Of a DNA stretch of 64,000 bases, positions 9,411 to 18,072 are shown piece after piece; within the stretch, counting starts at the first letter, position 1; each line of letters begins with the position of its first letter. A program made the position numbers and the translations under genes. The DNA is taken from NCBI GenBank assembly GCA_028281495.1, contig JANQJU010000017.1, positions 1-64,000 of the forward strand, read 5' to 3'. Source of the stretch: SAR324 cluster bacterium (GTDB taxonomy: Bacteria; SAR324; NAC60-12). Under the pieces are notes generated by a model. It worked only from the letters and a program-made list of their open reading frames with translations. It was not told where the DNA came from and searched no databases.

Positions 9411-10436
9411 TCAGAAACGTGACTGGATCTTGATTTGAATCCGCTGCCGATTGGAGGATGAGGTCTCTTGTTCTGCTGCAAACGTTTTAGCGTTTTCCCC
9501 TGCTTGCAACTCCTCATATTCATTGGTTCTTCGATTGGTTCGGACTTCTCTGAGGCCATTGGTCCAGGCGTGATAGGCGATTGTTAAGGTTAGATTGAAG
9601 TCTCCTTCATCCGCATCCTTGATGTAAAGAAACGAGTTGTACAATCCAGAGAGGAAGGCGCCGGTGGCATTGGATCCATTCAAGTTGTCGAGATGGGCCG
9701 CAGCAAACGCTAGGTTGCTGAACAGAGTGCTCGCGATTGCAGCACCATAGTGAGACAGTGAGTCGGAGAAATAGTGGTAAACCCAGTTTTGAATCACCCC
9801 TCGGAAAAAGGCTTCCTCGCCCACTCCGGCAAAGAACTCGTTGAAGAGTGTGCCCTCTTCGATATCGTGAGGACTCAACCCATCCCCCAAATGCCACGTG
9901 TCAAAAGGTTCTCCTGATTGCGGTCGGGTGTCATAGAATTCGTAAGCGATCCCACCCCAAAAAAAAGGTTCTGCACCAAATTCCCAAATTTGAAAGGGAG
10001 CCAACAGCACCCCATAGACTTCCAAACTGTCTTCGCAGGCATGTTCATACAAATCCCAAGTCACAACCTGGAGCAGTTGTTCTTCTCTTTGATAATAAAG
10101 TCCCCGTTCCCAAGTCGCCTGGTTGAGAAAAAAATGCTCATTGCCTTCGTCATCCACATATTTGATCTTGTCGAGATCGGATTCATAATCTGAACTGCTT
10201 TCCGCAGCAGACCACTTCCCTCGCAAATACAACCGCGTTCCCCCAAGTAAGAGCGCTTTGTCCAGATCACCCAAGATCAAATATCCGGAACCCGGAATTA
10301 GGACTTCGGAAGCCCAGATGCCCCAACACCCCAAGGAGGACACTCCCCATACAACGGAAGGCCAACACATCAGTACAATTCCCAAGGTGATGGAACTGCA
10401 CCAGTTTGGAAACAATGAGATGGAGTGTTTCATCAT
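9411..10436 (-). CDS. CPBP-family intramembrane metalloprotease (CAAX protease/bacteriocin-processing)
   Basis: 341 residues, membrane-embedded. The family motifs are intact: GEEAFFRG (Glu207, Glu208, Arg212), FAAAH (His248) and HAWTN (His289), which together hold the catalytic metal and water. The N-terminal PGSGYLILGD motif is common in a subgroup of these proteins. In eukaryotes relatives cleave prenylated CaaX proteins; in bacteria many act in bacteriocin self-immunity or peptide processing. Residues 70-200 form a polar insert, unusual for such short proteases. It is the parent of the deleted copy at 7438-7736 and lies about 210 bases upstream of the 7845-9200 gene on the same strand, so a functional link is possible. 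Confidence 0.82.
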   Translation of the reverse strand: MMKHSISLFPNWCSSITLGIVLMCWPSVVWGVSSLGCWGIWASEVLIPGSGYLILGDLDKALLLGGTRLYLRGKWSAAESSSDYESDLDKIKYVDDEGNEHFFLNQATWERGLYYQREEQLLQVVTWDLYEHACEDSLEVYGVLLAPFQIWEFGAEPFFWGGIAYEFYDTRPQSGEPFDTWHLGDGLSPHDIEEGTLFNEFFAGVGEEAFFRGVIQNWVYHYFSDSLSHYGAAIASTLFSNLAFAAAHLDNLNGSNATGAFLSGLYNSFLYIKDADEGDFNLTLTIAYHAWTNGLREVRTNRRTNEYEELQAGENAKTFAAEQETSSSNRQRIQIKIQSRF

Positions 10437-11993
10437 TTAGTCCTGAAGCACTCCCTCAATGGTTTGATCAGGAAAGAGCCGGGTTCTTTCGCTCAAAACG
10501 ATGAACACTTGGTCCCCCTCAAATCTCATTCTGAATTCAAACACATTGATATTGGCGATTTCATTAAATGTTAATAAGAACTCACCGTTTTGATCCCAGC
10601 GTCCTTTCCAGGCAGCAGGCAATCCATACCGTCCTGATGAGAAGGCGTAGACCTCCCCCATACCGATGGAAGCGGTCGCATTTAAAATCAATTTTCCTGA
10701 CGCCGGATCAAGATACGAGAAGGTCACCATCGGTCTAGTTTGTTCTTGAAAATCCAACGACACCTTCTGGAAGTTTAGAAAATTGGGACTCAACGCATAG
10801 GTTTTTCCTGAGATATCTTGCGCTATTGCTGGCAAGGAAAAGGGAGTGGCAGTTGGAGGTTTTGCAATTTCGATCAATGCTTTTTGAAGGGCCTCATTGT
10901 TTTTTTGCACTTTCGGTAACGGATCTCTCGACATCGAGGATATGAAATTTTCGATAGGCTCCCCACTGCCATAATTGCCTCCTGACGCGACAAAGATCAG
11001 CTTGGTCTGAGGCCAGATATTGAGCGACTGTCCCCCCCGACCTCCGTGATAAAACATCCCGGCATGGGTCCCTGTTTTGTGAATTCTCCAGTGGTAGCCG
11101 TAGTCCTCTTCATCAGAACGAGCGATTTGTTTTTGCGTGGAAGCGTTCACCCAGTCGGCACTCACGATCTGACTGTGTGCCCATTGACCTTGGTTTAAAT
11201 ACAGAAAACCAATTTTTGCTAGATCCTTAGGATACAGATGAAGGTCGCCCCATCCTCTCGTGATTCCTTGGGGATCCGTAGGCCAAATGTAGTCCCGAAT
11301 GCCAAGCGGCGTGAACAGGTGCTTTTTGGCGAAATCGACGGCACTCATACCGGTTGCTTCAGTGAGGATTGCCGACAAGAGGTGGGAGTTTCCACTACAG
11401 TAAACGAATCGCTGTCCCGGCTCTTCCTTCATCGGCAAATCTAAGACAGATTGCACCCAGTTTTTGCTTCGGAACATTGCCATGAGTTCTAGTTCACCGG
11501 ACTGATAACCACAGTGGAGTCCTGAGCTCATGGTGAGTAGATGCCAAATGGTGATTCGTTGTTTGGAGGCGTCCAGATGTTGGATTGGGCGGTTTTTGAA
11601 GAATCGGAGTATGGGCTGGTCGATGCTTTCAATAAATCCCTGATCAATCGCAATACCAATCAATACAGAAATCACCGACTTGGTGATCGAAGCAATATCG
11701 TGGACGGTTCCTTTTTCATAGGGATAAAAAGAGGCATCGAGTACGATCTTTCCATGGCGAATGAGCAACATACTGTGGATGTTTTCTCGACTCTCGCGGT
11801 AGTGGTTGAGCAATTCGGTCATTGCTTTCGAATCAAACCCTTCGCTTTCTGGAGTGGTGACCTCCCAATTGCTCGTAGGCCCTCTCGTGCTCACTTTTGA
11901 TTTTGTGCATCCAATACATGACAAGATCCAAAGGACGATGAAACTTTGGACAACCCCTTTTAAGGCAAATTTGGACAAACTCCTTCTGTTCAT
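10437..11993 (-). CDS. Serine beta-lactamase/esterase-like lipoprotein (class C-related serine hydrolase)
   Basis: About 518 residues from the ATG at 11993, chosen because AAGGA lies 7-8 bases upstream and a lipoprotein signal follows at once (VLWILSCIGC). An alternative start at 12059 would add 22 residues. The catalytic SxxK is SITK (Ser about 102, Lys about 105), the tyrosine motif is YCSGN, and the KTG-equivalent is HGGRGGQ. This is the penicillin-binding/beta-lactamase fold of PF00144, which includes esterases, D-aminopeptidases and class C enzymes. The last 130 residues form an extra beta-rich domain, as in many lipobox-bearing esterases. Its stop touches the start of the CPBP gene (1 base apart), so the two could be co-transcribed. 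True beta-lactamase activity is not implied. Confidence 0.82.
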   Translation of the reverse strand: MNRRSLSKFALKGVVQSFIVLWILSCIGCTKSKVSTRGPTSNWEVTTPESEGFDSKAMTELLNHYRESRENIHSMLLIRHGKIVLDASFYPYEKGTVHDIASITKSVISVLIGIAIDQGFIESIDQPILRFFKNRPIQHLDASKQRITIWHLLTMSSGLHCGYQSGELELMAMFRSKNWVQSVLDLPMKEEPGQRFVYCSGNSHLLSAILTEATGMSAVDFAKKHLFTPLGIRDYIWPTDPQGITRGWGDLHLYPKDLAKIGFLYLNQGQWAHSQIVSADWVNASTQKQIARSDEEDYGYHWRIHKTGTHAGMFYHGGRGGQSLNIWPQTKLIFVASGGNYGSGEPIENFISSMSRDPLPKVQKNNEALQKALIEIAKPPTATPFSLPAIAQDISGKTYALSPNFLNFQKVSLDFQEQTRPMVTFSYLDPASGKLILNATASIGMGEVYAFSSGRYGLPAAWKGRWDQNGEFLLTFNEIANINVFEFRMRFEGDQVFIVLSERTRLFPDQTIEGVLQD

Positions 11994-12158
11994 GCCGTAA
12001 TCCTTACTGTTTGATTCAGGTTTTAAGCGACCAGTCGTACGCTGAAAAATACTCACCAATCAAGTCGAAGCATCACGGAAACACGGGTGAATTTAAAGGA
12101 GAATGCCTTAGATTGGTTTGATTTGTCGCGAATGGGTCATTGAGGAGATTGAGACGAG

Positions 12159-13046
12159 TCAGACTTGGTTTTCAAGACGGGACAACACCTGGGAAAGATA
12201 ACTTCTGCTAATGGGGAGGGAGAATTGTTGGTCGTACAAAATCACACAATAATTCCGTTTTTCCTTTTTCAATTTTGCAACGAATTCCAGATTGACGATG
12301 TGCGAGCGATGGATTCTTTGAAATGAAGATTGGGGCAGTTCTTCTAATATTTTTTCTAGAGGCTTTCGTAGCGAAATCATTTCAATCTTCCCCTTTGTCA
12401 GATGATAGATTTCTAAATAATGGTCATGAACCGAGATATGCGTGATATTTTTAGGCAATAGGAGAACTGAAATTCCGTTAACAGGCACCTCAAGAGGAGG
12501 CGGTTCGTCTTTTTCTAAATGGGGTTGTTGGTTTTGCTTTTCAGAGATTTCCGCCAGTTTGGTGTTCAGTTGGGAAACCAAATCGTCAACTACGATTTTT
12601 TGATATTCCCGATATTGGAAGATGCCAAAGATCATCAAGGCAAACGGATAATTCTGCCAATAATAATCCCATTCCCACTCCAGGTCTCCTGTGCCCATTT
12701 CGATCAAATGAATGAAGAGCATCATTAGATTATAGATGATCAAGAAAGCCAATAGGCTACTTCCCAACGTGGGAAACATCGTTTTCTTGGTGAATTGTAA
12801 ATACAGCCAATGAATTCCCCCCAAGACAAGGAAACTGCCAAACAGCGAAATTCCCAATGCGATCCATTCGAGAACCGTATGAAAAATATTGTCAGGAGGA
12901 TCGGCTAATTTGAAGATAAAGAAGATCACACTGAAAAGTGCAACCACTTGGCTTCCTACCGAAATAAAATCCCAGGTTGTGGGAGATGGGATGGGAGTGG
13001 TCCAGATGGCCTTACTTTGACGCCAATAGTGATTCGTCGTAAACAT
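12159..13046 (-). CDS. Membrane-bound LytTR-family transcription regulator
   Basis: 295 residues. Four hydrophobic segments occupy about residues 25-150, a coiled linker follows (LNTKLAEISEKQNQQ), and the C-terminal about 95 residues form a LytTR DNA-binding domain: ITHISVHDHYLEIYH, then FQRIHRSHIVNLEFV and the last strand FSLPISRSYLSQVL. LytTR proteins bind direct repeats and often control virulence, bacteriocin or envelope genes. No receiver domain or sensor kinase is present, so the membrane part probably senses the signal itself. It is divergent from the acetyltransferase gene, 68 bases apart. Confidence 0.85.
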   Translation of the reverse strand: MFTTNHYWRQSKAIWTTPIPSPTTWDFISVGSQVVALFSVIFFIFKLADPPDNIFHTVLEWIALGISLFGSFLVLGGIHWLYLQFTKKTMFPTLGSSLLAFLIIYNLMMLFIHLIEMGTGDLEWEWDYYWQNYPFALMIFGIFQYREYQKIVVDDLVSQLNTKLAEISEKQNQQPHLEKDEPPPLEVPVNGISVLLLPKNITHISVHDHYLEIYHLTKGKIEMISLRKPLEKILEELPQSSFQRIHRSHIVNLEFVAKLKKEKRNYCVILYDQQFSLPISRSYLSQVLSRLENQV

Positions 13047-13114
13047 ACTTCTTACTGCCTATTTAGATTTTAAAACTTTCCCTTTAGGCAAAATCACCTA
13101 ACCGGATAAACCCA

Positions 13115-13531
13115 ATGAAATTCGATTTCACTTACACCCCTTCCAAAAACGACTTGAAAACGATTGATAAGGAATTGGACGCTTTCAACGATCACGCATT
13201 GGTTGATCCCGATGGAAAGAAAATTGGCTGTTTCCTGAGAAACGACACTGGAGATCTTTTAGGAGGGTTAATCGGGCTGATGTTATATACCTCGTTGCAT
13301 ATTCAGGTGTTTTGGTTGTCAGAAGGAGTCCGTGGAAAGGGATATGGAAGTCAGTTATTAGAACTTGTACTCGCAGAAGCCGCAAAAAATCATATTGAAA
13401 ACATCTTTCTCGAAACCTTCACATTTCAAGCTCCTGAATTTTATGAAAAACACGGTTTTATCGAAGTGGGCCGGTTCACAGATTATCCCAAACTAGGCGT
13501 TGATAAAATTTTTTATAAAAGAAAATTGTAG
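13115..13531 (+). CDS. GNAT family N-acetyltransferase
   Basis: 138 residues with the GNAT acetyl-CoA loop V-R-G-K-G-Y-G-S-Q-L (about residues 73-82), preceded by strand IQVFWLSEGVRG and followed by the C-terminal FYEKHGFIEVG motif that closes the fold. It transfers an acetyl group from acetyl-CoA to an amine; the acceptor is unknown. No clear Shine-Dalgarno is seen. Confidence 0.82.
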   Translation: MKFDFTYTPSKNDLKTIDKELDAFNDHALVDPDGKKIGCFLRNDTGDLLGGLIGLMLYTSLHIQVFWLSEGVRGKGYGSQLLELVLAEAAKNHIENIFLETFTFQAPEFYEKHGFIEVGRFTDYPKLGVDKIFYKRKL

Positions 13532-13620
13532 CCTCGCTCAAGGGACCTTACCAGACGATTTCCTGCAAAGCCCATCGCAATACTAGTCAATCTGCATTCA
13601 CAGTAGAATTAGAAAAAGAT

Positions 13621-13696
13621 ATTCAACCAAAAGGTTGATTATCAAATCTTCTCATGCTAGAAACACCTTATATTCAACCTTTTAGTTGAATATAAT
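13621..13696 (+). promoter_or_regulatory. Paired palindromic operators overlapping a -10 box
   Basis: Two related inverted repeats lie upstream of the 13750 gene. TTCAACC-AAAA-GGTTGA spans 13622-13638, and ATATTCAAC-CTTTTA-GTTGAATAT spans 13670-13693. The second runs into TATAAT (13691-13696), a consensus -10. Repeats of this kind suit a dimeric winged-helix repressor; the ArsR-type regulator encoded at 14542 is the obvious local candidate, but that is inference. Confidence 0.5.
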
Positions 13697-13749
13697 ATTG
13701 ACAGAAATCGTCATCGTTCATTCGTTCAAAACATTAGCAGGAGTTGGAT

Positions 13750-14373
13750 ATGCGAGGTTTCATTAAAAACATTATTTTAGCCAATCTACTACTCATCCCT
13801 CTGATGGTGAATGCGGGTAACATTTCCCAAACCATTCATTTTACCAATGCGAAAGGGAAAGCCGAAGTCACGCCGCGTTTACTTTATAACGCGTACTTGA
13901 ATGCCAACGATCATGAGCAAATCACCGGATTGCCTGTAAAGATCTTTTCGCCGGATCAGAAAATGAAATCGATGGCTGGTGTGGGAGATACCATGAATGC
14001 TTTTTGTTTTTCCAAAGAGAGGTGTGGGCTGCGGTTGAAGGTTTTAGACTTACAAAAAGGCGTTCATGAACATGATCCTCATACCATCGTTCTTTCATGG
14101 TGGAATTTTGGATGGCTCCAAGCCATTGACAAACAAGATCTGATGGATCCCAAAATGGGAAGTCAGGAATCCATCGCAATTTTGTCATTTAAAAATACCA
14201 AAACCGGATCCCAGATTGAGCTAACCCAAGTCAATGTGCCGGATTACAAAGTCAAAATTGACAGCCCGGATGGAAGTTCTGAAATTGGCCCATTGAGTCA
14301 AATTGTTAGCACCCATTGGAATACCCTGTATTGGGATCAATATCGAAGATATCTCGCCACGATTTCAAATTGA
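13750..14373 (+). CDS. Secreted SRPBCC/START-like domain protein
   Basis: About 207 residues from the ATG at 13750, chosen because CAGGAG lies 7 bases upstream. A signal peptide (hydrophobic residues 7-20, MVNAG cleavage) is followed by a fold resembling AHSA1/SRPBCC proteins: a region after VTPRLLYNAYLNANDHEQITG matches their N-terminal helix and strand, and ITLTQ-type strands with VNVPDY and a C-terminal HWNTLYWDQYRRYL helix complete it. Export is unusual for this fold. It carries the paired palindromes in its promoter and sits next to an ArsR/SRPBCC gene pair. It probably binds a hydrophobic ligand; nothing more can be said. Confidence 0.55.
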   Translation: MRGFIKNIILANLLLIPLMVNAGNISQTIHFTNAKGKAEVTPRLLYNAYLNANDHEQITGLPVKIFSPDQKMKSMAGVGDTMNAFCFSKERCGLRLKVLDLQKGVHEHDPHTIVLSWWNFGWLQAIDKQDLMDPKMGSQESIAILSFKNTKTGSQIELTQVNVPDYKVKIDSPDGSSEIGPLSQIVSTHWNTLYWDQYRRYLATISN

Positions 14374-14541
14374 AGAAGAGGTTGATTTAAAATTACCTTT
14401 ATATAACCTAATGCACTATTCCTGAATAAAAGAGGTGACTATAAATATTTTTTAAAAGAATAACGGATGAGACTATAGAGTTCCGAGGCTCCCCAAGCGA
14501 TCATTGGCGGTGCCACGTAGTTTCATCAAGGGGAGTGAATA

Positions 14542-14877
14542 ATGCCTTCAGCAAAGTCAGATCCATTGGATCGAGTTTTTTTGGCATTGGGAGATGCCAC
14601 TCGAAGACAAATGGTGCACATGCTTGCGAATGGTGAACTGAGGGTTACAGAATTGGCAAAACCATTTGATATGTCACTGAACGCCGTTTCAAAACACATC
14701 AAAGTTTTGGAAAACGCAAACCTCGTGAAACGGCGTATCGAGGGAAGAGTGCATTATCTTTCTTTAATTCCTGAACAACTCACAGGTGCCCTGGATTGGA
14801 TTAGCATTTATCGCTATTTCTGGCAGCGCCGCTTGAATCAATTAGAAGATAAACTGCTCGAAGAGGAGAAAAATTAA
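14542..14877 (+). CDS. ArsR-family winged-helix transcription regulator
   Basis: 111 residues. ALGDATRRQMVHML is the first helix pair, LRVTELAKPFDMSLNAVSKHIKVLENANLV the helix-turn-helix, and RRIEGRVHYLSL the wing. No CxC or other metal-binding cysteines are present, which places it with the non-metal ArsR proteins usually paired with SRPBCC (AHSA1) genes. AAGGGGAG precedes the ATG. Its stop overlaps the next gene's start in TAATG, so the pair is translationally coupled. Confidence 0.9.
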   Translation: MPSAKSDPLDRVFLALGDATRRQMVHMLANGELRVTELAKPFDMSLNAVSKHIKVLENANLVKRRIEGRVHYLSLIPEQLTGALDWISIYRYFWQRRLNQLEDKLLEEEKN

Positions 14878-15293
14878 TGTACCAATTGACCTTAAATCAG
14901 AGATTTCAACTTCCAGTCGATAGATTGTTTGCGGCATGGAAAAAGCCCGAACTGCTCCAAAAATGGTTTGCTCCTGAAGGCATGCATATTGAAGAAACAA
15001 ACATTGATTTTAAAGTGGGTGGCATCTACCGGATTGCAATGAAAACTCCTGATGGCCATGTGATGGTTGTTGGAGGCGAATATCTAGAAATTGTGGAAGA
15101 ACAGCGTTTGGTTTTCAGTTGGAAATGGGAATCGAGTCCTAATACGACGAAAGTCGAGGTTGATTTTGAAGCTGTCGACGAAAGTGCCTCCGAATTAACC
15201 TTAATTCACAGCGAGTTTCTAACCGATCAAGAAAAAACCCATCATGGGTTGGGTTGGTCAAGTATGATGCAGAAGGCAATGCAATTGACTTAA
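14877..15293 (+). CDS. SRPBCC (AHSA1-like) domain protein
   Basis: 138 residues of the AHSA1-type START-like fold: FQLPVDRLFAAWKKPELLQKWFAPEGM is the diagnostic N-terminus, then FKVGGIYRIAMKTPDG and the closing SELTLIHSEF strand with a C-terminal helix. The product is probably a small ligand-binding protein working with the coupled ArsR regulator; such pairs are common and mostly uncharacterised. The start overlaps the arsR-like stop by one base. Confidence 0.85.
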   Translation: MYQLTLNQRFQLPVDRLFAAWKKPELLQKWFAPEGMHIEETNIDFKVGGIYRIAMKTPDGHVMVVGGEYLEIVEEQRLVFSWKWESSPNTTKVEVDFEAVDESASELTLIHSEFLTDQEKTHHGLGWSSMMQKAMQLT

Positions 15294-15344
15294 ATTGTGT
15301 TTCACGTGAGAGAAAATTTAATCTTTGAGAAAACTGAGAGTTCC

Positions 15345-16169
15345 ATGAAAAAGCGATTGGTTTCATTGTTGATTTTATTTTTAATTTCTTTAACGAATAG
15401 CGGGATTCAAGCTCAAAATTCTAGTGAATTCACAAGGCTCAGTGAGGATCTAGTCATCCATGAAATCGAAAAGGATACCTTCATTGTGATCCATTCGTTT
15501 CCTTGGCCTGCCAATTCACTATTGATCAAACTGTCTTCAGAAGAATTCGTGCTTGTAGACACGCCTTACGAGAATGGAGCCTCTCAATTGCTTCATGAAT
15601 GGGTGCTTAACAAATATGGTAAAGTCACATTGACGGTCATCAATACTCATTTCCATAGCGACAGCTTAGGCGGCAATCATTACTTCATCAACAAAGGCAT
15701 TCCAGTATATGGTTCCGACGAGACAACGAAACAGCTTGAAGCAAAGGGCGACGAACTCAAATCGCTACTTTTAGGCTGGTTAAAAAACTCTCAGCACCGC
15801 CGGTACTATCAAGCGATTCAAAAATCCGAGCTTGTCGGGCCTAGTCATAGTTTCAATCTAGACGAAGGTTTAGTGTTAAACATTGGAGATGAACGCATTG
15901 AGTTGTATTTTCCGGGAGAAAACCATTCACCTGACAACATCGTTGTCTATTTTTCAAACAGGAAAATTCTATTTGGTAGCTGCATGATCCGGGCGCTGTT
16001 TTCTCAAAAACTAGGGAATCTCTCGGATGCTGACGTAAACAAGTGGAAGGATTCAACTCAGAAGATTCTCTCGAAATATAAGGGGAGCCGAATTGTAATC
16101 CCTGGCCATGGGAAATGGGGGGATGTGCGTTTAATTTCACACACACTGGAACTATTAAAACGAAGCTGA
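15345..16169 (+). CDS. Subclass B1-like metallo-beta-lactamase
   Basis: 274 residues from the ATG at 15345; the frame extends to 15297, but this start gives a clean signal peptide (MKKRLVSLLILFLISL..., cleavage after QAQ). All B1 zinc ligands are in place: THFHSD (His102, His104, Asp106), GENHSPDNIVVYF (His194), FGSC (Cys213) and IPGHG (His255). The LGN and SDADVNKW blocks that follow the cysteine are also typical of B1. The usual Lys three residues after the Cys is Arg here, and about 20 extra residues sit before the third ligand. B1 enzymes are periplasmic and hydrolyse penicillins, cephalosporins and carbapenems. Activity here is inferred, not shown. It follows the ArsR/SRPBCC pair by about 50 bases. 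Confidence 0.85.
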   Translation: MKKRLVSLLILFLISLTNSGIQAQNSSEFTRLSEDLVIHEIEKDTFIVIHSFPWPANSLLIKLSSEEFVLVDTPYENGASQLLHEWVLNKYGKVTLTVINTHFHSDSLGGNHYFINKGIPVYGSDETTKQLEAKGDELKSLLLGWLKNSQHRRYYQAIQKSELVGPSHSFNLDEGLVLNIGDERIELYFPGENHSPDNIVVYFSNRKILFGSCMIRALFSQKLGNLSDADVNKWKDSTQKILSKYKGSRIVIPGHGKWGDVRLISHTLELLKRS

Positions 16170-16178
16170 AAGCGAGTT

Positions 16179-16213
16179 CGAAGATGGGATTCAACAATTG
16201 GATCCCACCTTCG
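16179..16213. terminator. Hairpin between convergent genes (possible bidirectional terminator)
   Basis: CGAAGATGGGAT (16179-16190) and ATCCCACCTTCG (16202-16213) pair at 11 of 12 positions with an 11-base loop. It lies 10 bases after the beta-lactamase stop and just before the 3' end of the chemoreceptor gene, as expected of a terminator serving both. There is no strong T run. Confidence 0.5.
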
Positions 16214-16226
16214 CAAGGTCAGTCGG

Positions 16227-17924
16227 TCAATACTGGAATAATTTCACCTGAGACAACAAACTTTGGGCTTGTTGGGAATTTTCGTGAGCCACTTGGATTT
16301 GATTCTGGGTGGTGTCGTCGATTTTCTCAGCAGCATCCGCCACTTCGGTGCTGCTTTCGGCCAAAGATTCCAAAGTGATTTTGATTTCTTCTAAGGCCTG
16401 ATTTTGTTCCGCAGTTGCAGAAGAAATCATGGATACCAATTCCGAGCTCTGTTTGATTTTCTCGCTGCTGCGTCCGAGGCTGTTGGTGAGAATTTGCACC
16501 GCCTCTTCCCCTTCCTGCAAGCGTTGATTGTTTTCCTGGATCAGGGCTTGGATTTCCTGAGTCACTTTAGCGGAGTTTTCCGCAAGACGCCTCACTTCAT
16601 CTGCGACGACAGCAAAACCTTTGCCCTGTTCTCCGGCTTTGGCCGCTTCGATAGCTGCGTTGAGTGAAAGCAGGTTCGTTTGATTCGCGATATCATTGAT
16701 GGCTGAAATGAAATTGTTCACTTCCGATGCCGTTTCTTGGATCCGATGCATACTCACCTGCATCTGATTGGCAGCTTCTGCCCCCGAGTTACTTTCCTGA
16801 TTGGCTTCACGGGAAAGTTGGTCCGCATCTTGGGCATACTGTGCGGTCATTTCCACACCCGAATGAATCTGCCGCATCGAAGCGGAGGTCTCATCAATCG
16901 AAGAGGATTGCTCGTTGGCCAATTGAGACAGACGCTGGATGGTCTTGGACACATCATCAATCGATTCATTTAAAGAATCACTGCCTTGTCCTATGGAATC
17001 CGCCCCTGTGGCGATGGTCTGAACAATCTTCTGAATTTGGCTGATAAAGGCATTGAACCACTGGGCCAATTCCGCGGTTTCATCACCAGAATCTCCTGCC
17101 AACCGACGGGTGAGATCGCCTCGGCCATCCGCAATATACTTGAGGAAGCGGATGTTCTCGTGGATGGGTTTGGTCACAAATCCGGTTAGCAGGTACATGG
17201 AAAACAAACTCGCCACAATCGCCACGACTGAGATGATCAACACAGCCATCAACATGGACGACTTTTGATCGCTCAACATGGAAACACGGACATCGCGTTG
17301 TTCGGCAATATCGTTGAGATAGACTCCCGTTCCAATCACCCAATTCCAATTCGGGAACAATCGAACATACCCCAATTTAGGCTGGTGTGGGCTCAATCCT
17401 TGAGCCGTAGGGCGCGGCCAATCGTAATTCACAAACCCATCCCCATTTTCACGAAGCAGGCGGTTCATCTGTTGGAAAAACGGAACGCGTTGTTCAATCC
17501 CCGTGGCATACACAATTTGGCCTTTCCGATCTCCACTGGGGTATTTGTAGTCTGCGACGGATGTGCCTTCAAGAGCAGGCACGATAGGATGCATGAGCAT
17601 TTTGATGTCTTTGGCACTGCCTGGGTTGTAAGAGTGGATCCAAAAGTACTCCTGCTTGTTTTCACCATAACGAAAGTTCCGAATCAGAGTCATCGCGGTT
17701 TCCTGAGAATTCGGTCCGGCTTTCTCTAGCATGGAAAACACAATGTTCATCATGTTCTGAAGTTCTTGTTTACGACGGTCTAAAGCCGTGTCTTCGAAGT
17801 GTTGGATGTCCGCCTCTGCCCGTTGAGAAACCATCCAGAAAATGGTGCCGCTCAACAAAATGATGGTGAGCAGCACCATAATGGAGCCGAGTAACATGAT
17901 TTTTGTACGTATGGTTGCTTTCAT
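16227..17924 (-). CDS. Methyl-accepting chemotaxis protein with single Cache (sCache_2) sensor
   Basis: 565 residues: membrane helix at about 8-32, periplasmic sensor about 35-195, second helix about 205-228, HAMP, then a cytoplasmic signalling coil with the conserved hairpin tip [20 protein letters not shown]. The sensor contains [10 protein letters not shown] and [11 protein letters not shown], typical of sCache_2 domains that bind small acids and similar molecules. Methylation and CheW/CheA coupling are inferred from the conserved tip; no che genes are nearby. AAGGGAGA precedes the ATG. Confidence 0.93.
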   Translation of the reverse strand: MKATIRTKIMLLGSIMVLLTIILLSGTIFWMVSQRAEADIQHFEDTALDRRKQELQNMMNIVFSMLEKAGPNSQETAMTLIRNFRYGENKQEYFWIHSYNPGSAKDIKMLMHPIVPALEGTSVADYKYPSGDRKGQIVYATGIEQRVPFFQQMNRLLRENGDGFVNYDWPRPTAQGLSPHQPKLGYVRLFPNWNWVIGTGVYLNDIAEQRDVRVSMLSDQKSSMLMAVLIISVVAIVASLFSMYLLTGFVTKPIHENIRFLKYIADGRGDLTRRLAGDSGDETAELAQWFNAFISQIQKIVQTIATGADSIGQGSDSLNESIDDVSKTIQRLSQLANEQSSSIDETSASMRQIHSGVEMTAQYAQDADQLSREANQESNSGAEAANQMQVSMHRIQETASEVNNFISAINDIANQTNLLSLNAAIEAAKAGEQGKGFAVVADEVRRLAENSAKVTQEIQALIQENNQRLQEGEEAVQILTNSLGRSSEKIKQSSELVSMISSATAEQNQALEEIKITLESLAESSTEVADAAEKIDDTTQNQIQVAHENSQQAQSLLSQVKLFQY

Positions 17925-17980
17925 ATTCTCCCTTTTTTCTTGCCGCGTGTGATCTGTTGTTTAAAACAAAAACCCCTTCT

Positions 17981-18030
17981 GGTTGCGTGTTGTGGAAGCA
18001 ACCTGATATGAGACTCTTTTGGCGTCTCAT
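17981..18030. promoter_or_regulatory. Two short inverted repeats in the divergent control region
   Basis: GGTTGC/GCAACC (17981-18003) and ATGAGAC/GTCTCAT (18008-18030, perfect 7-bp arms) lie between the chemoreceptor and aminotransferase genes, which face away from each other. They could be operators or leader hairpins of the aminotransferase transcript. Confidence 0.35.
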
Positions 18031-18072
18031 TCTGCCTAGCATTTAAAATGCAGTATCAATAAAGAGGAAATC

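Noticed and set aside
10437..11993. Resistance-type class C beta-lactamase
   Set aside because: The SxxK and Tyr motifs are of the broad esterase/beta-lactamase fold, and the lipobox and extra C-terminal domain fit an esterase-like lipoprotein better.
17265..17729. 154-codon plus-strand frame in the chemoreceptor gene
   Set aside because: It is antisense to the Cache domain coding region and has no supporting signal.
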